DNA of 64,000 bases from Planococcus sp. MER TA 32b (GTDB lineage Bacteria; Bacillota; Bacilli; Bacillales_A; Planococcaceae), in NCBI GenBank assembly GCA_023715185.1, contig JAMCAN010000001.1:620001-684000 (forward strand), read 5' to 3'. Below are positions 27,718-35,585 of this stretch, in pieces. How positions within the stretch are numbered: the stretch's first letter is position 1; every line of letters starts with the position of its first letter. Position numbers and translations under genes: made by a program. The notes under the pieces are model-generated. The model ran no database searches. It was not told the DNA's origin and was given only the letters and a program-made list of their open reading frames with translations.

Positions 27718-27747
27718 GGTGTACCGGATATCCGGTACACCTTTTTT
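27718..27747 (+). terminator. Perfect-palindrome terminator after the ECF sigma gene
   Basis: A 24-bp perfect palindrome (arms GGTGTACCGGAT and its complement) is followed by TTTTTT. Confidence 0.88.
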
Positions 27748-27783
27748 GTGCAATCGAATAAAAGATTGCTAATGGAGGATTTT

Positions 27784-27837
27784 ATGGGAAAAATATTTTG
27801 GGAAAAATTTAAAGAAATTTTTCTTCATCTGCATTAA
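27784..27837 (+). CDS. Possible 17-residue amphipathic peptide or leader ORF
   Basis: ATG at 27784, five bases after GGAGG, opens an 18-codon frame coding MGKIFWEKFKEIFLHLH, ending in TAA at 27837, 28 bp before the PLD-like gene. The peptide is rich in aromatic, aliphatic and Lys residues spaced as in an amphipathic helix. The ribosome site is as good as those of real genes here. It could be a leader that sets translation of the next gene, a small membrane-active peptide, or chance. No homolog is recognised. Confidence 0.35.
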   Translation: MGKIFWEKFKEIFLHLH

Positions 27838-27865
27838 GATTAGAAGAGATGAGGGGGATTTCGGA

Positions 27866-29317
27866 ATGATAAAAAGAGTGCGCGGCTGGAGCAAGCGCAA
27901 AAGGATAATTTTAGGTGCCCTAGGGGTGCTCGCCCTTATGTATATCGCAGTCATTGTATGGCACACAATAAAACCATTGCCTGATGGGCTCGATTATGCG
28001 GGAGGCCTTCATGAGGTGGAGGATGTGGAAATGATTTATGATCTGTCATTTGCACAGAATCAAAAAGGGGTTAATTTAAAGCACGAGCTGCGTATATTCG
28101 ATGAAATTTATGAAATGATAGAGGATGCCGAAGAGTTCGTGGTCATCGATTTGTTCCTGTTCGATAATTACACAGATCAGGAAATTGACTTTCCGGCAGT
28201 CGCGGAAACATTGACCGACAAGCTGCTGGCGAAAAAAGAAGCGAATCCTGACTTCCCGATTTATTTCATAACTGATCCGCTGAACTTCGGTTACGGATCG
28301 TATGAAAGCCAGTTGCTTGGCACTATGAAAGACGAAGGCATCGAGGTCATTGTCACGGATCTGGATAAGCTCCGGGATTCGACTCCCTTGTACTCGGGTC
28401 TGTATCGTGTAATCTTCCAATGGTTTGATGCAGGGGGGAGAGGGTGGCTGCCGAATGGCATGTCGAGCGAAGCGCCTGATTTGACCATTTCCTCTTATTT
28501 GAAAATGATGAACATCAAAGCGAATCACCGCAAAGCGGTCATAACTGAAAATGAAGCAATCATCAGTTCCGCTAATCCTCATAATGCGAGCGGCTTGCAT
28601 GGCAATATGGCTTTTAAAGTAACGGGGCCAATATTGAACGATATACTGGAATCGGAAGAAGCGGTATCATTATTCTCCGGTGGACCGGAATTGCCGCGTG
28701 TGGAGGCCGAAGAGCAAAGCGGCGATTATCAGGTTCAGTACGTAACAGAGAAGAAAGTCCTTGATACATTATTGGAGGATATCGGAAAAACAGCAGAAGG
28801 CGACAGTATCCACCTGGCTATGTTCTATATAGCTGATGGGGATGTGGTCGAGGCGTTGACCGACGCGGCAAACCGCGGTGTGAATGTCCAAATGGTGCTC
28901 GACCCCAATGAAAATGCTTTTGGTGCCGAAAAAACAGGTTTGCCGAACCGCCCTGTTGTCCATGAAATGCTTGAAAACAGTGACGGAAAAATTGAAGTCC
29001 GCTGGTATAACACGGTAGTGGGGCAATTCCATACAAAATCGATCATGATTCAAACAGCCGAAGAAAGTTATATATCCGGCGGCTCCACCAACTTCACGGA
29101 GCGGGCGTTCAAGAATTACAATCTTGAGAACAACCTTCGCATCATCGCGCCGAATGACAGTGAACTGGTCGGTGAAATGGACGCTTATTTCGAACGGTTG
29201 TGGGATAACGAAGACGCGCTCTATACATTGGATGCAGATGCCTACCAGGACACATTTACATTCTGGCAGCGGGGAATCTATGGCTTCCAGAGAGTGTTTA
29301 AGTTAACCACATACTGA
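27866..29317 (+). CDS. Membrane-anchored phospholipase D-like protein with variant HKD motifs
   Basis: A 483-residue protein with one N-terminal membrane helix (about 13-33) and two PLD-fold halves. The first active-site motif has H221, K223 but Glu228 where the HKD Asp is expected; the second has H389, K391 with Gln396 in that place, then GGSTN at 405-409. The catalytic His/Lys pairs remain, so phosphodiesterase or transphosphatidylation activity is possible. It is not a standard cardiolipin synthase. GAGGGGG precedes the ATG. It stands alone downstream of the ECF sigma gene. Confidence 0.78.
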   Translation: MIKRVRGWSKRKRIILGALGVLALMYIAVIVWHTIKPLPDGLDYAGGLHEVEDVEMIYDLSFAQNQKGVNLKHELRIFDEIYEMIEDAEEFVVIDLFLFDNYTDQEIDFPAVAETLTDKLLAKKEANPDFPIYFITDPLNFGYGSYESQLLGTMKDEGIEVIVTDLDKLRDSTPLYSGLYRVIFQWFDAGGRGWLPNGMSSEAPDLTISSYLKMMNIKANHRKAVITENEAIISSANPHNASGLHGNMAFKVTGPILNDILESEEAVSLFSGGPELPRVEAEEQSGDYQVQYVTEKKVLDTLLEDIGKTAEGDSIHLAMFYIADGDVVEALTDAANRGVNVQMVLDPNENAFGAEKTGLPNRPVVHEMLENSDGKIEVRWYNTVVGQFHTKSIMIQTAEESYISGGSTNFTERAFKNYNLENNLRIIAPNDSELVGEMDAYFERLWDNEDALYTLDADAYQDTFTFWQRGIYGFQRVFKLTTY

Positions 29318-29353
29318 GTAGAAAAGCGAAAACGTCTATAAAGATCGAATTAT

Positions 29354-29391
29354 AATAAAAGGTCTCTCCCAATTGGAAGAGACCTTTTATT
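29354..29391. terminator. Bidirectional intrinsic terminator
   Basis: AATAAAAGGTCTCT pairs with AGAGACCTTTTATT between the convergent PLD-like and ABC-F genes. Confidence 0.87.
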
Positions 29392-29393
29392 AT

Positions 29394-30959
29394 TTACTTG
29401 ATTTGCGGCTCCTGGCCGGCTGCAATCCATTCTTCGACATTCCAGACTTTAGTGGCAAGCCCTTCGTAGAATTCAGGTTCATGGCTGACCAATACGATTG
29501 TGCCTTTATAAGCTTGCATAGCGCGTTTCAATTCAGCTTTCGCATCGATGTCCAAGTGGTTCGTCGGTTCATCGAACAGCAGCCAGTTGCTTTCTTCAAG
29601 CATCAGCTTGCACAAACGGACTTTCGCCTGTTCGCCACCGCTCAATTGCTTCATCGAACGGGAAATGTGCTCGTTCTTTAAGCCTGTGCGCGCCAATGCC
29701 CCGCGCACCTGGCCCTGGTCCATGCTTGGGTAAGCGGACCAGATTTCGTCAAGCGGTGTATGGTCCGGTGCTTTGACTTCCTGTTCGAAATAACTCGGTG
29801 TCAAATATTCGCCGCGGATCACATCGCCGTCGAGCGGTTTGATTTTGCCGAGCATCGTTTTCAGCAGCGTCGATTTACCGACGCCGTTCATGCCGACCAG
29901 CGCAATCTTCTCGCCGCGTTCTATCATGAACGATAAAGGCGGCAATAGAGGTTTGTCATAACCGATGGACAATGATTCAGCTTCTACTACATAGCGGCTC
30001 GGGCTCCGTGTTTCCTTGAAAGCGAATTGCGGTTTTGCCGCAACTTCGGGTTTGTCGATGCGGTCCATGCGGTCAAGCTGTTTCTGGCGTGACTTCGCGC
30101 GTCCTGTTGTCGAAGCGCGCGCTTTGTTCTTCGCAATGAATGTCTCGGTTTTCTTGATCATTTCTTCCTGCTTCTCATAAGCATCCAAGTGCTGCTTTTT
30201 GGCAAGCTCTGCAAGCTCGATGAATTTCTCATAAGTGGCTGTGTAACGGGATAAACGTGAGAATTCCAAGTGGAAAATGACGTCCGTCACCGAACTCATG
30301 AATTCTGTATCATGCGAGATCAACAGGAAAGCATGCGGATAGTTTTTCAGATAATTGACGAGCCACTGGATATGCTCCTCGTCCAGATAGTTGGTCGGCT
30401 CATCCAGCAGCAAGACTTTCGGTTTCTCCAAAAGCAATTTGGCCAGCAGCAATTTCGTCCGCTGTCCGCCGGATAATGCTTCGACCGGCCGCTCAAGCCC
30501 GATCGCGTCAAGCCCGAGTCCGCGTGCAATTTCCTCGATTTTTACGTCAAGTGTATAGAAATCCCCGGCGTCAAGCGCGTCCTGCACTTCAGCCATTTCT
30601 TCCATCAATGCCTCTAAATCGGCATCTTCCTCGCCCATCTTCATGGCGATCTCGTTCAATTCCTCTTCTTTTTTATACAGCGGCAAAAAAGCGTCCTGCA
30701 TTGTCTGGCGGATTGTCCGGCCAGGCTCCAATTGGGTGTGCTGATCGAGGTAGCCGTAATGCGTTTTCGGCTGCCACTCGACACGTCCGTTATCGTGGAT
30801 CAATTTGCCCGTCAAAATATTCATCATCGTCGATTTGCCGACACCGTTCGCGCCCACCAGGCCAACGTGTTCACCTTCAACCAACCGGAAAGACACATCG
30901 TTGAACAATGTCCGGTCGCCGAATGTATGGCTTAAATTTTCTACTGTCAATAAACTCAT
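29394..30959 (-). CDS. ABC-F family ATPase (YfmM-like)
   Basis: A 521-residue protein with two ABC cassettes and no membrane helices. Each has Walker A (GANGVGKST, GMNGVGKST), signature (LSGGQRTK, LSGGEQAK) and Walker B (LLLDEPTN, LLFDEPTN). The linker between them is rich in Lys/Arg (about 240-310), the P-site tRNA interaction motif region of ABC-F translation factors. Such proteins bind the ribosome and relieve stalling; some confer antibiotic protection. Overall sequence resembles B. subtilis YfmM from memory. GGAGG precedes the ATG. Confidence 0.87.
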   Translation of the reverse strand: MSLLTVENLSHTFGDRTLFNDVSFRLVEGEHVGLVGANGVGKSTMMNILTGKLIHDNGRVEWQPKTHYGYLDQHTQLEPGRTIRQTMQDAFLPLYKKEEELNEIAMKMGEEDADLEALMEEMAEVQDALDAGDFYTLDVKIEEIARGLGLDAIGLERPVEALSGGQRTKLLLAKLLLEKPKVLLLDEPTNYLDEEHIQWLVNYLKNYPHAFLLISHDTEFMSSVTDVIFHLEFSRLSRYTATYEKFIELAELAKKQHLDAYEKQEEMIKKTETFIAKNKARASTTGRAKSRQKQLDRMDRIDKPEVAAKPQFAFKETRSPSRYVVEAESLSIGYDKPLLPPLSFMIERGEKIALVGMNGVGKSTLLKTMLGKIKPLDGDVIRGEYLTPSYFEQEVKAPDHTPLDEIWSAYPSMDQGQVRGALARTGLKNEHISRSMKQLSGGEQAKVRLCKLMLEESNWLLFDEPTNHLDIDAKAELKRAMQAYKGTIVLVSHEPEFYEGLATKVWNVEEWIAAGQEPQIK

Positions 30960-31061
30960 GTAAGTAATTCCTCCATTTATAGCTGTAGAACAAGATCTAT
31001 AAGCGCCCGTCCACAGTGTTCGATATATCAGTATCCCTGAATCGGTATCAGGAAAACACTC

Positions 31062-31093
31062 AAAAAAAAACCGCGGTTACAAATCCGCGAGTT
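31062..31093 (-). terminator. Terminator built into the end of the SE1832-like gene
   Basis: On the minus strand the last codons (ctcgcggatttgtaa) pair with CCGCGG and run into nine Ts. Confidence 0.7.
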
Positions 31094-31259
31094 TTTGGTT
31101 TAATTCCGCTAATTTTTGTTCCATCCGTTCGAGTCGCTGTTCAGCCTTCTCAACCATTTTGGCGTGTCCGGTCGTTTCAAGTTTCTCGATATCACCTTGA
31201 TGGCGAACGTAATCCATCTTCAATTCGGCGATTTCGTTTTCGATTTCCTGCCTGTTCAC
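31077..31259 (-). CDS. SE1832-family small coiled-coil protein
   Basis: A 60-residue, highly charged protein (MNRQEIENEIAELKMDYVRH at the start) predicted to be a continuous helical hairpin or coiled coil with heptad Leu/Ile spacing. It resembles the small SE1832 family found across Staphylococcus and Bacillus relatives; function unknown. It begins at a GTG (31259) with AGGTGA just upstream and ends in its own terminator, which supports it as a real gene. Confidence 0.72.
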   Translation of the reverse strand: MNRQEIENEIAELKMDYVRHQGDIEKLETTGHAKMVEKAEQRLERMEQKLAELNQKLADL

Positions 31260-31406
31260 ATAATCACCTGCATTTTTCCTTCATTATAGCATAATTTGGT
31301 GGAATTAAAATCATTTCGTTTTGGCTTACGGCTTTTAATTGAGGGAATAAAAAACGTATAATGTGAAAAAAAGATTAAAAGGAGGCGAAAGCCAATCGAT
31401 ACTTTA

Positions 31407-33245
31407 TTGTTTGATCTGATGTTAATCATCTTTCTCGGGGTGATTTCACAATGGCTGGCCTGGCGCTTTCGCTTGCCCGCAATTGTTTTGATGTCCATAG
31501 CCGGCTTGCTTGTCGGACCTATTTTAAACATCATCCATCCGGAAGAAAGTTTCGGGGACTTATTCAAGCCCGTCATTTCACTGGCTGTTGCCATCATCCT
31601 TTTTGAAGGAAGCTTGAACTTGAACTTCAAGGAAATCCGGGGCTTCAATAAACCGGTCTGGCGGATCGTAACATTCGGCGCCTTTATCGCATGGATCTCC
31701 GGATCGCTTGCCGCGCATTACATAGCTGGATTGTCATGGGCGGTGGCATTTGTCATCGGGGGCTTGTTCATCGTTACAGGCCCGACTGTCATCCTGCCAT
31801 TGCTGCGGCAGGCCAAACTGAAAGCCCGCCCGGCGGCAATTCTGAAATGGGAAGGGATCATCGTCGATCCTTTCGGCGCGCTGCTGGCTTTATTCGCGTT
31901 CCAATTCGTGCTGTTCGCAATTGGCGATGAGACAGCTGCAGCCTTTGGCCTGTTCTTCCTGGCTTCCTTATTCGCTGTGGCGCTGGGAGCAGGCGTCGGC
32001 TGGCTGCTTGGCTGGATGTTCGAAAAAGGGCAGGTGCCGGAATTCCTGAAAGCACCGATCGTTTTCGGCGTCGTGCTGCTCACATTCGTCCTGTCGGATA
32101 TCGTCATGCATGAAACCGGACTTTTGGCGGTCACTGCCATGGGAATGGTGATGGCCAATATGCATATCGCATCCATCAATGATATGCGGCATTTCAAGGA
32201 AAATATTTCAGTGCTGCTTATTTCAAGTATCTTTGTCATGCTGACAGCATCTCTAAGTCTGGATGTGCTGATTGAAATCTTCAATTGGCGTATTGTCGCC
32301 TTCGTACTGGCAACTTTATTCGTTGTGCGGCCGCTATCCATCTGGCTGTCGACGATCGGGACGGACCTTACCAGTCAGGAAAAGACGCTCATCGGCTGGA
32401 TTGCGCCTCGCGGAATTGTCGCGTTGACCGTTTCAGGTTATTTTGCGGGCGTCTTGCTGGATGCGGGGTTTGAGGATGCTGAGCTGCTGACGGCGCTGAC
32501 ATTCGCGCTCGTCTTCTCAACCGTTGTCGTCCACGGCTTTACAATCGGCTGGCTTGGCCGCAAATTGGATTTGGCGACTGGCGACGATCCCGGCATCATT
32601 GTTGTAGGAGTTGGCCGTTTTGTCCTGAAACTCGGTGAAGCCCTTTCCGAATACAATAAAAACGTTCTGATCATGGACCCTTCCTGGGGTAGGCTGCAGC
32701 CTGCCCGCCTTGCGGGAATGAAAACATTCACGGGAGAAATCCTTTCCGAGCACACGGAATATGAACTGGATATGACCCCTTATGAAACCATGATTCTGGC
32801 GACGGAAATCGATTCTTACAATGCCCTCGTCACGAACAATTATGTTCCTGAATTCGGCAGGGAAAACCTCTATAAGACAGCGATTCACCAAGGCGACCCT
32901 GGTGATTATCATTCATCGCTGAAAGGCAAGACTCTTTTCGGCCATGAATGGAATATCCATGAACTGGACATGAAAGCTGAAGAAGGCTATACAATACGAA
33001 AAACCCAATTGACTGAACAATACACCTATGAAGATTATAAGAAAAAGTGGAGTGCAGACACGATTTTGCTGTTCATTTACCGTGAACAAGGGAAAATTGA
33101 ATTCTTCACAAGTGAAAACTTCCCTGAACCGAAGCTCGGTGATACGGTGGTAAGCTTTACATCGCCGGCCCGCCAATCTGACCGTATCCAGGAACGCCTG
33201 GAAAACAAGCGCGCAAAAAACAATATCCCTCAGCCTAAAGAATGA
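31407..33245 (+). CDS. Cation:proton antiporter (CPA family) with C-terminal TrkA-like domain
   Basis: About 612 residues: twelve or so membrane helices (about 1-385) with the conserved GPTVILPLLRQ and KWEGIIVDPFGA (ion-binding Asp) blocks, then a nucleotide-binding TrkA-like domain (IIVVGVGRF, about 400-480) and a cytoplasmic tail. It would exchange Na+ or K+ for H+. Start is uncertain: the TTG at 31407 lies 21 bases after the only ribosome site (AAAGGAGG, 31378-31385), whereas the codon at ideal distance, in frame, is ATC at 31395. Confidence 0.85.
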   Translation: MFDLMLIIFLGVISQWLAWRFRLPAIVLMSIAGLLVGPILNIIHPEESFGDLFKPVISLAVAIILFEGSLNLNFKEIRGFNKPVWRIVTFGAFIAWISGSLAAHYIAGLSWAVAFVIGGLFIVTGPTVILPLLRQAKLKARPAAILKWEGIIVDPFGALLALFAFQFVLFAIGDETAAAFGLFFLASLFAVALGAGVGWLLGWMFEKGQVPEFLKAPIVFGVVLLTFVLSDIVMHETGLLAVTAMGMVMANMHIASINDMRHFKENISVLLISSIFVMLTASLSLDVLIEIFNWRIVAFVLATLFVVRPLSIWLSTIGTDLTSQEKTLIGWIAPRGIVALTVSGYFAGVLLDAGFEDAELLTALTFALVFSTVVVHGFTIGWLGRKLDLATGDDPGIIVVGVGRFVLKLGEALSEYNKNVLIMDPSWGRLQPARLAGMKTFTGEILSEHTEYELDMTPYETMILATEIDSYNALVTNNYVPEFGRENLYKTAIHQGDPGDYHSSLKGKTLFGHEWNIHELDMKAEEGYTIRKTQLTEQYTYEDYKKKWSADTILLFIYREQGKIEFFTSENFPEPKLGDTVVSFTSPARQSDRIQERLENKRAKNNIPQPKE

Positions 33246-33409
33246 AATCTCGACTTCATAAGGTTTTTCGATACGTATCCGCATACGCTGTTTGTTATGA
33301 TGGAATAAAGTCGGGTCCGGTAAGGAATTTTTCCTTTGGATTCGAATAAAAAATCATTGAGAGGCAGTCAGGCTGCCCAGTATATATGGACTCGAGGAGG
33401 AACAGTTTT

Positions 33410-33973
33410 ATGAAGGTTTTATTAGTGGACGGCACAATTGTCGGGAGAAAGACAGGCGCCGTATTGGAGCAGGTCAATATGTACATCCAGGAATTCCGGC
33501 CCGACATGGAGTTGGATATTCTGAGTCTTGCTGATTACGAACATCAATTTGTCGACGGACGCCCGCTTGGCGAATATAACAGCAGTATGCAGGATCTTGC
33601 CCGCCGTTTTAACGAAGCGGACGGCTACATTATTGCGTCGCCGATTTTCCAGGGCTCTATTCCAGGCGTGCTGAAAAACACATTCGATTTGCTCCATCCG
33701 CGTACGATGCGCTACAAACCGGTATCAATCGTGGCAAACGGCGGAACATACCAGCATCACCTGGTAATCGAGAATCAGCTCAAGCCGATTCTCGACTACT
33801 TCCGCTGCCTGGTGACACCGAATTATGTCTACACGCACACAAGCCATTTCGATGCTGACAACAACATCATCAGTGAGGACGTCCACGACCGCCTTCGCGA
33901 ACTGGCCCGCGTTTTCGTGCAGTACGCCGAAATGAGCAAGCATCTCTCAAAAGAAACACTCGACCAACACTAA
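33410..33973 (+). CDS. NADPH-dependent FMN reductase family flavoprotein
   Basis: A 187-residue flavodoxin-like protein. The N-terminal phosphate loop VDGTIVGRKTG, the ASPIFQGSIPGVLKNTFD segment and the VSIVANGGTYQHH segment match the FMN_red family (azoreductase/chromate-reductase-like). It would pass electrons from NADPH through FMN to quinones, azo compounds or metals. The ATG at 33410 has GAGGAGG 9 bases upstream; the ATG at 33386 has no ribosome site. Monocistronic with a strong terminator. Confidence 0.85.
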   Translation: MKVLLVDGTIVGRKTGAVLEQVNMYIQEFRPDMELDILSLADYEHQFVDGRPLGEYNSSMQDLARRFNEADGYIIASPIFQGSIPGVLKNTFDLLHPRTMRYKPVSIVANGGTYQHHLVIENQLKPILDYFRCLVTPNYVYTHTSHFDADNNIISEDVHDRLRELARVFVQYAEMSKHLSKETLDQH

Positions 33974-33984
33974 AATCACTTATG

Positions 33985-34010
33985 AAAAAGCCTCCTGTGG
34001 GAGGCTTTTT
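33985..34010 (+). terminator. Intrinsic terminator
   Basis: AAAAAGCCTCC-TGTG-GGAGGCTTTTT, a perfect 11-bp stem. Confidence 0.9.
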
Positions 34011-34069
34011 GTATTAGGCTGCGATAGGCGAGATTGTGTGCGGGATTTAAGATCAAAAGAAAAATGGAT

Positions 34070-34188
34070 GCTTTTCGCCTAAGGCCGGGCGAAAAGCAGA
34101 AAACCATAAGTTCAAGACCACAGCGGACGTTTTCGCAAGGCGATAACGTCCTGTTTTGAGGGAATCTTCGCTTTGGCGAAGATTTTTT
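34070..34188 (+). ncRNA. Candidate structured RNA: three successive hairpins ending in a terminator-like stem
   Basis: In a gene-free stretch, GCTTTTCGCC pairs with GGCGAAAAGC (34070-34097), GGACGTT with AACGTCC (34125-34151), and AATCTTCGC with GCGAAGATT followed by TTTTT (34163-34188). The last hairpin looks like a Rho-independent terminator with no coding gene ahead of it, because the flavin reductase already has its own at 33985. An independent small RNA is one reading; a decayed palindromic repeat is the other. Just downstream, GATTTGGTCGT is repeated back to back (34203-34224). Confidence 0.3.
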
Positions 34189-34370
34189 CAATTTAAGGTG
34201 TTGATTTGGTCGTGATTTGGTCGTGAAAGAGTCGCTTGGGTGCCGAAATTTGAATGGCGGATGAGATAATGGGCTGAAATCCAGGAGAATCTATGGTGCA
34301 ATTGGAAATGTAGAGGGTTTTGCTGGATTTTATTAACAGTTATGAAAAAGTGATTTCCATTAAAAGAGCT

Positions 34371-34483
34371 TACTGTCCGCAGAATGAAAATACTGTCCGG
34401 AGCAGACCAAATACTGTCCGGAGAATAAAAATACTGTCCGGAACAGATCAAATACTGTCCGGAACAGATCAAATACTGTCCGG
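34371..34483 (-). repeat. Phased 20-21 bp repeat array, locus A (core CGGACAGTA)
   Basis: Six copies of TACTGTCCG (minus strand CGGACAGTA) begin at 34371, 34391, 34412, 34432, 34453 and 34474: steps of 20, 21, 20, 21, 21. The 11-12 bases between cores vary (TTTGATCTGTTC twice, TTTTTATTCTC, TTTGGTCTGCTC, TTTTCATTCTG). The mixed 20/21 spacing excludes codon periodicity and equals two turns of B-DNA. The same core and spacing recur at 60335-60417. Confidence 0.85.
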
Positions 34484-35433
34484 AGCATCAAATGACTCCG
34501 GAATCATATAAACTCGGTCCTTGAAACTTCCCTGGAAAGTCATTTTCGAATCTGTTAGAAGTTTGGAAGCTACAGAAACCGATTCAATGCCAGTGAAGTC
34601 TCTGAATTCCCGGTTGCTTATGAGCGGATTGATTAATACCCGGTATTCTTGAAGTGTTCGCAGGTGAGCGTGTGGATCAATCAAAGAACATTTTTGGCAT
34701 GTTCATTTTTTGTAGCGATATGTCAGTTTAGAGCCAGGGCATTTCGTGCACAGCACCCCCTCCTCAATTCCGCCGGAACCTCTATCCGCCGCAACTCCCT
34801 TTCCGAATGCCTCTCTAAAAGCTTGCCAGCCAGATGCCGCGTTTTGCGCGCAGTCAATAGCTCATCGGGATATTTCGCCAGCAGCTGGTCCATTAAATAA
34901 GGCAAGCCGGAAGCCTGAATGATGATGCGGTTTTTCGGCCGGCTGTTTACAATGGATGACGGATATGTGAATACAATCACGCCGATGACAGGAAGCGATA
35001 CTTTTTGCGCCGACAAAAACTGCTGCATCCATCTTTCATGGCGGCGGATCTGGTCATCGGGATTGTTCATTCCGTCGATGCTGCCGTCTTTATTGGTACG
35101 GGAGAATTGGCGCAGCTGGGGATCAAAATTCAGTTCGCCTGAAATGGATTTGATTTCAAGCAGCAGGACGAAGCGGCTGGTGATGAGCACCGTATCAATC
35201 TGATGGGAGGACTTGGGCTTTTGGATAAAGAGATCTTGTATAAAGTAATGAGGGTTTTCAATGGGAATTTCATAGAAAAGGGAGTCGACGCGCTGTTCGC
35301 CGTGGAAGCCGGCAGACATTCGGCGAAGCTGTTCCGTCCATTGGGGGAATCGGGGATGGACGATGGGGGTGCGTTGCAGCAGGCTTTCCAGCTGCAGAAT
35401 TTCAGGTGGTTCACTGCGGTCTTTTAAAATCAA
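34469..35433 (-). pseudogene. NERD-domain protein with zinc finger and winged helix, disrupted by frameshift and stop
   Basis: The TTG-started N-terminal part (35433 to 34723, 236 residues) has the nuclease-related NERD fold: GFHGEQRVDSLF, QIDTVLITSRFVLLLEIKSI and QIRRHERWMQQF. It ends abnormally in GCCARNALALN. One added base in the G-run at 34756-34760 restores the frame as RRGVLCTKCPGSKLTYRYKK, interrupted by TGA at 34703-34705 where Trp would fit, then TCQKCSLIDPHAHLRTLQEY and a winged-helix end ISNREFRDFTGIESVSVASK. So a four-Cys zinc finger and DNA-binding end are cut off by two lesions. Intact length would be about 322 residues. Confidence 0.8.
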
Positions 35434-35548
35434 TAATTATCATCTCCTTAATCTCAATATAGCTGAACTAAAATTGCGTGGCAAGAAAATTCCGACTACT
35501 CGAAAACTATGTAAATCAATCACTCCACACCACCGGCAAAACAGAAAA

Positions 35549-35557
35549 TGTTATAAT
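35549..35557 (+). promoter_or_regulatory. Extended -10 promoter element for topB
   Basis: TGTTATAAT (TG-N-TATAAT) lies 28 bp before the topB start; no good -35 is visible, as is common with extended -10 promoters. Confidence 0.45.
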
Positions 35558-35585
35558 AGCCAAATGAGAAATGAGGGTGAATAAT

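Noticed and set aside
34188-34472. 94-codon ORF across repeat array A
   Set aside because: It translates the repeat itself (SGQYLICSGQY-type residues) and changes frame with each 20-bp unit; no ribosome site.
34371-34483. CRISPR array
   Set aside because: The repeated core is only about 9 bp, spacers are 11-12 bp, and no cas gene is present. Phasing at 20-21 bp is wrong for CRISPR.
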